Assembly: GCF_001742425.1 (NCBI RefSeq)
Contig: NZ_MJEH01000033.1
Location: 124,001 to 188,000, forward strand
Direction: 5' to 3'
Length of the DNA: 64,000 nt
Origin: Bacillus solimangrovi
Lineage (GTDB): Bacteria > Bacillota > Bacilli > Bacillales > Bacillaceae_N
The stretch's first letter is position 1. Each line of letters starts with the position of its first letter. Position numbers and translations under genes: made by a program. The notes under the pieces are model-generated. The model had not been told where the DNA came from, ran no database searches, and saw nothing but the letters and a program-made list of their open reading frames with translations. Shown here piece after piece: positions 63,141-64,000 of the stretch.

Positions 63141-63440
63141 ATGGGAGACGAAGCAATAAAAATATTTCGGGATTGTATACCATTATTTCAAACGTTAAGT
63201 GACCCGTATCGACAAGATATTGTATTAATGCTTGCGGAACAAGAACGTTTAACTGTCAATGAAATTGTCGAACAAGTAACACTCTCCCGCCCAGCTGTAT
63301 CACACCATCTTAAAATTTTAAGAGATACTGGGTTAGTTACCAGTGAAAAAAACGGGACAAAGCACTATTATTCACTAAATTTAGATTCATCGATTGAAAA
63401 GCTAAAACGATTAATTTTAGCGATAGAAGAGGATTGTTGA
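63141..63440 (+). CDS. ArsR-family transcriptional regulator
   Basis: A 99-aa winged-helix repressor: PYRQDIVLMLAEQERLTVNEIVEQVTLSRPAVSHHLKILRDTGLVTSEKNGTKHYYSL. The recognition helix is SRPAVSHHLKIL. The metal site ELCVCDL of ArsR is replaced by RLTVNEI, so arsenic or cadmium sensing at that site is excluded; its cysteines are at about position 12 and the C-terminus. I chose ATG 63141 with AAAGGAG upstream. The DUF2573 gene follows after about 35 nt. Confidence 0.85.
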   Translation: MGDEAIKIFRDCIPLFQTLSDPYRQDIVLMLAEQERLTVNEIVEQVTLSRPAVSHHLKILRDTGLVTSEKNGTKHYYSLNLDSSIEKLKRLILAIEEDC

Positions 63441-63475
63441 TTTGTCGATTTAGTAATAAGTAAAGGAGGGTGAAT

Positions 63476-63748
63476 ATGGAACAATCTCTTGAGGAGCAGT
63501 TTGAAGCGCTAATTGAGAAGTATACGGAGTTATTAACGGGTGATACGAATGAAGAATTAAAGGCAAAAGTTCAAATGTGGGTTTTATACAACCATATCGC
63601 TAAATCAATGCCAGCACTTGCGAAGCATTGGAATCAACAATATCCAGACAGTAAGCAACAGATGCATGAAATTATTAAAGATATTAAGATTAGAAATGAA
63701 ACATATCGACAACAAGTAAAACAAATAAAAGATTCAACAAGCCATTGA
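63476..63748 (+). CDS. DUF2573-like small protein (YusU type)
   Basis: A 90-aa acidic helical protein: EQFEALIEKYTELLTGDTNEELKAKVQMWVLYNHIAKSMPALAKHWNQQYP. No TM or signal peptide. Resembles B. subtilis YusU (DUF2573), function unknown. I chose ATG 63476 with AAAGGAGGGTGA upstream. Its stop lies within a hairpin shared with the convergent coat gene. Confidence 0.7.
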   Translation: MEQSLEEQFEALIEKYTELLTGDTNEELKAKVQMWVLYNHIAKSMPALAKHWNQQYPDSKQQMHEIIKDIKIRNETYRQQVKQIKDSTSH

Positions 63749-63772
63749 TGCATGTTTGCAACAATGGCTTGT
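63737..63772. terminator. Bidirectional hairpin between convergent genes
   Basis: ACAAGCCATTG and CAATGGCTTGT (11-bp perfect stem, 14-nt loop). It overlaps the 3' end of the DUF2573 gene. No strong T run on the + strand; on the - strand a T-rich stretch follows. Confidence 0.55.
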
Positions 63773-63777
63773 GAAGT

Positions 63778-64000
63778 TTATTGGAGCATTTGGTTATTAT
63801 AAGGAAATTGGTCCGTATATCCTTGGAATTGCTGATATGCTTGCTGAATTTTCTGGGGATCTGCAGCTTCTAGACCGTACCATCCCTTCTTAAACATGAG
63901 ATTGTATATATTTCTCTGACAATCTTGAGTTTCTTTAAAAATTGATATCATATCATCGTATATTTGTTGGTTGCTGGCTTCATTGAGGTACGTACAATAT
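63778..64000 (-). CDS. Spore coat F-domain protein, 3' part
   Basis: An open - strand frame runs off the right edge and ends at 63778; it is the C-terminal 73 or so residues. The segment NIYNLMFKKGWYGLEAADP followed by QKIQQAYQQFQGYTDQFPY is the typical coat F domain ending of Bacillus CotF/YusN-type spore coat proteins. The N-terminus lies outside the window. Indicates a spore former. Confidence 0.8.
   Translation of the reverse strand, partial: YCTYLNEASNQQIYDDMISIFKETQDCQRNIYNLMFKKGWYGLEAADPQKIQQAYQQFQGYTDQFPYNNQMLQ

Overview
The window is a chromosomal segment of a low-GC, Gram-positive, spore-forming member of the Bacillaceae. Evidence for this is the gene order, which follows Bacillus subtilis closely (ctpB-minJ; uvrB-uvrA; yvlABCD; hprK-lgt-yvoD-ppaX-yvoF-hisZGDBHAFI; yvcD-trxB-yvcI-rapZ-yvcK-whiA-crh; clpP; sigL; cggR-gapA-pgk-tpiA-pgm-eno; secG-yvaK-rnr-smpB), together with AGGAGG-type ribosome binding sites, a CtsR box, a CggR operator, a Crh protein and a spore coat F-domain gene at the right edge. 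Most genes lie on the + strand. There is no phage, CRISPR array or intact insertion sequence.

Layout. 1-2.4 kb: end of the CtpB protease and the division protein MinJ. 2.8-8.6 kb: a three-gene RND efflux operon (lipoprotein adaptor, AcrB-type pump, TolC-like protein), odd for a cell without an outer membrane. 8.6-16.6 kb: a divergent accessory locus resembling the E. coli ydjXYZ-ynjABCDEF cluster: an NDH-2-like flavoprotein and a CDP-alcohol phosphatidyltransferase on the - strand, and on the + strand a YnjB-type lipoprotein, two permeases, an ATPase, a TVP38/TMEM64 protein and a MerA/Lpd-like disulfide flavoprotein. 16.8-19.4 kb: an OsmC-like protein, a Crp/Fnr-family regulator, a CxxC glutaredoxin-like protein and a soluble chemoreceptor. 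19.8-22.3 kb: an NlpC/P60-SLH wall hydrolase and an orphan histidine kinase. 22.8-44 kb: DNA repair, envelope stress (yvl), HPr kinase, lipoprotein maturation, the complete histidine operon and thioredoxin reductase. 44.6-51.3 kb: the rapZ-yvcK-whiA-crh operon, clpP, tRNA-Arg and sigma-54. 51.4-58.6 kb: lower glycolysis under CggR. 58.7-64 kb: secG, esterase, RNase R, SmpB, an ArsR-type regulator, a DUF2573 protein and a partial spore coat gene.

The most interesting signal is a probable undescribed redox regulon. Three promoters carry a TGTAA-N6-TTACA palindrome (one right arm ends TTACG), each exactly 21 bp upstream of a -10-like hexamer and with no good -35. That places each palindrome at about -41.5, the position of a class II Crp/Fnr activator. 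The three promoters serve the YnjB-type transporter/flavoprotein operon, the OsmC gene, and the glutaredoxin-like plus chemoreceptor pair, and a Crp/Fnr-family gene lies between the last two. The regulator lacks an iron-sulfur cysteine cluster but has a CxxC, and its recognition helix lacks the arginine that in CRP reads the base that differs between TGTGA and TGTAA. A second notable signal is a strong promoter followed by a strong terminator with competing pairings between gapA and pgk, which looks like an attenuated leader or a small RNA.
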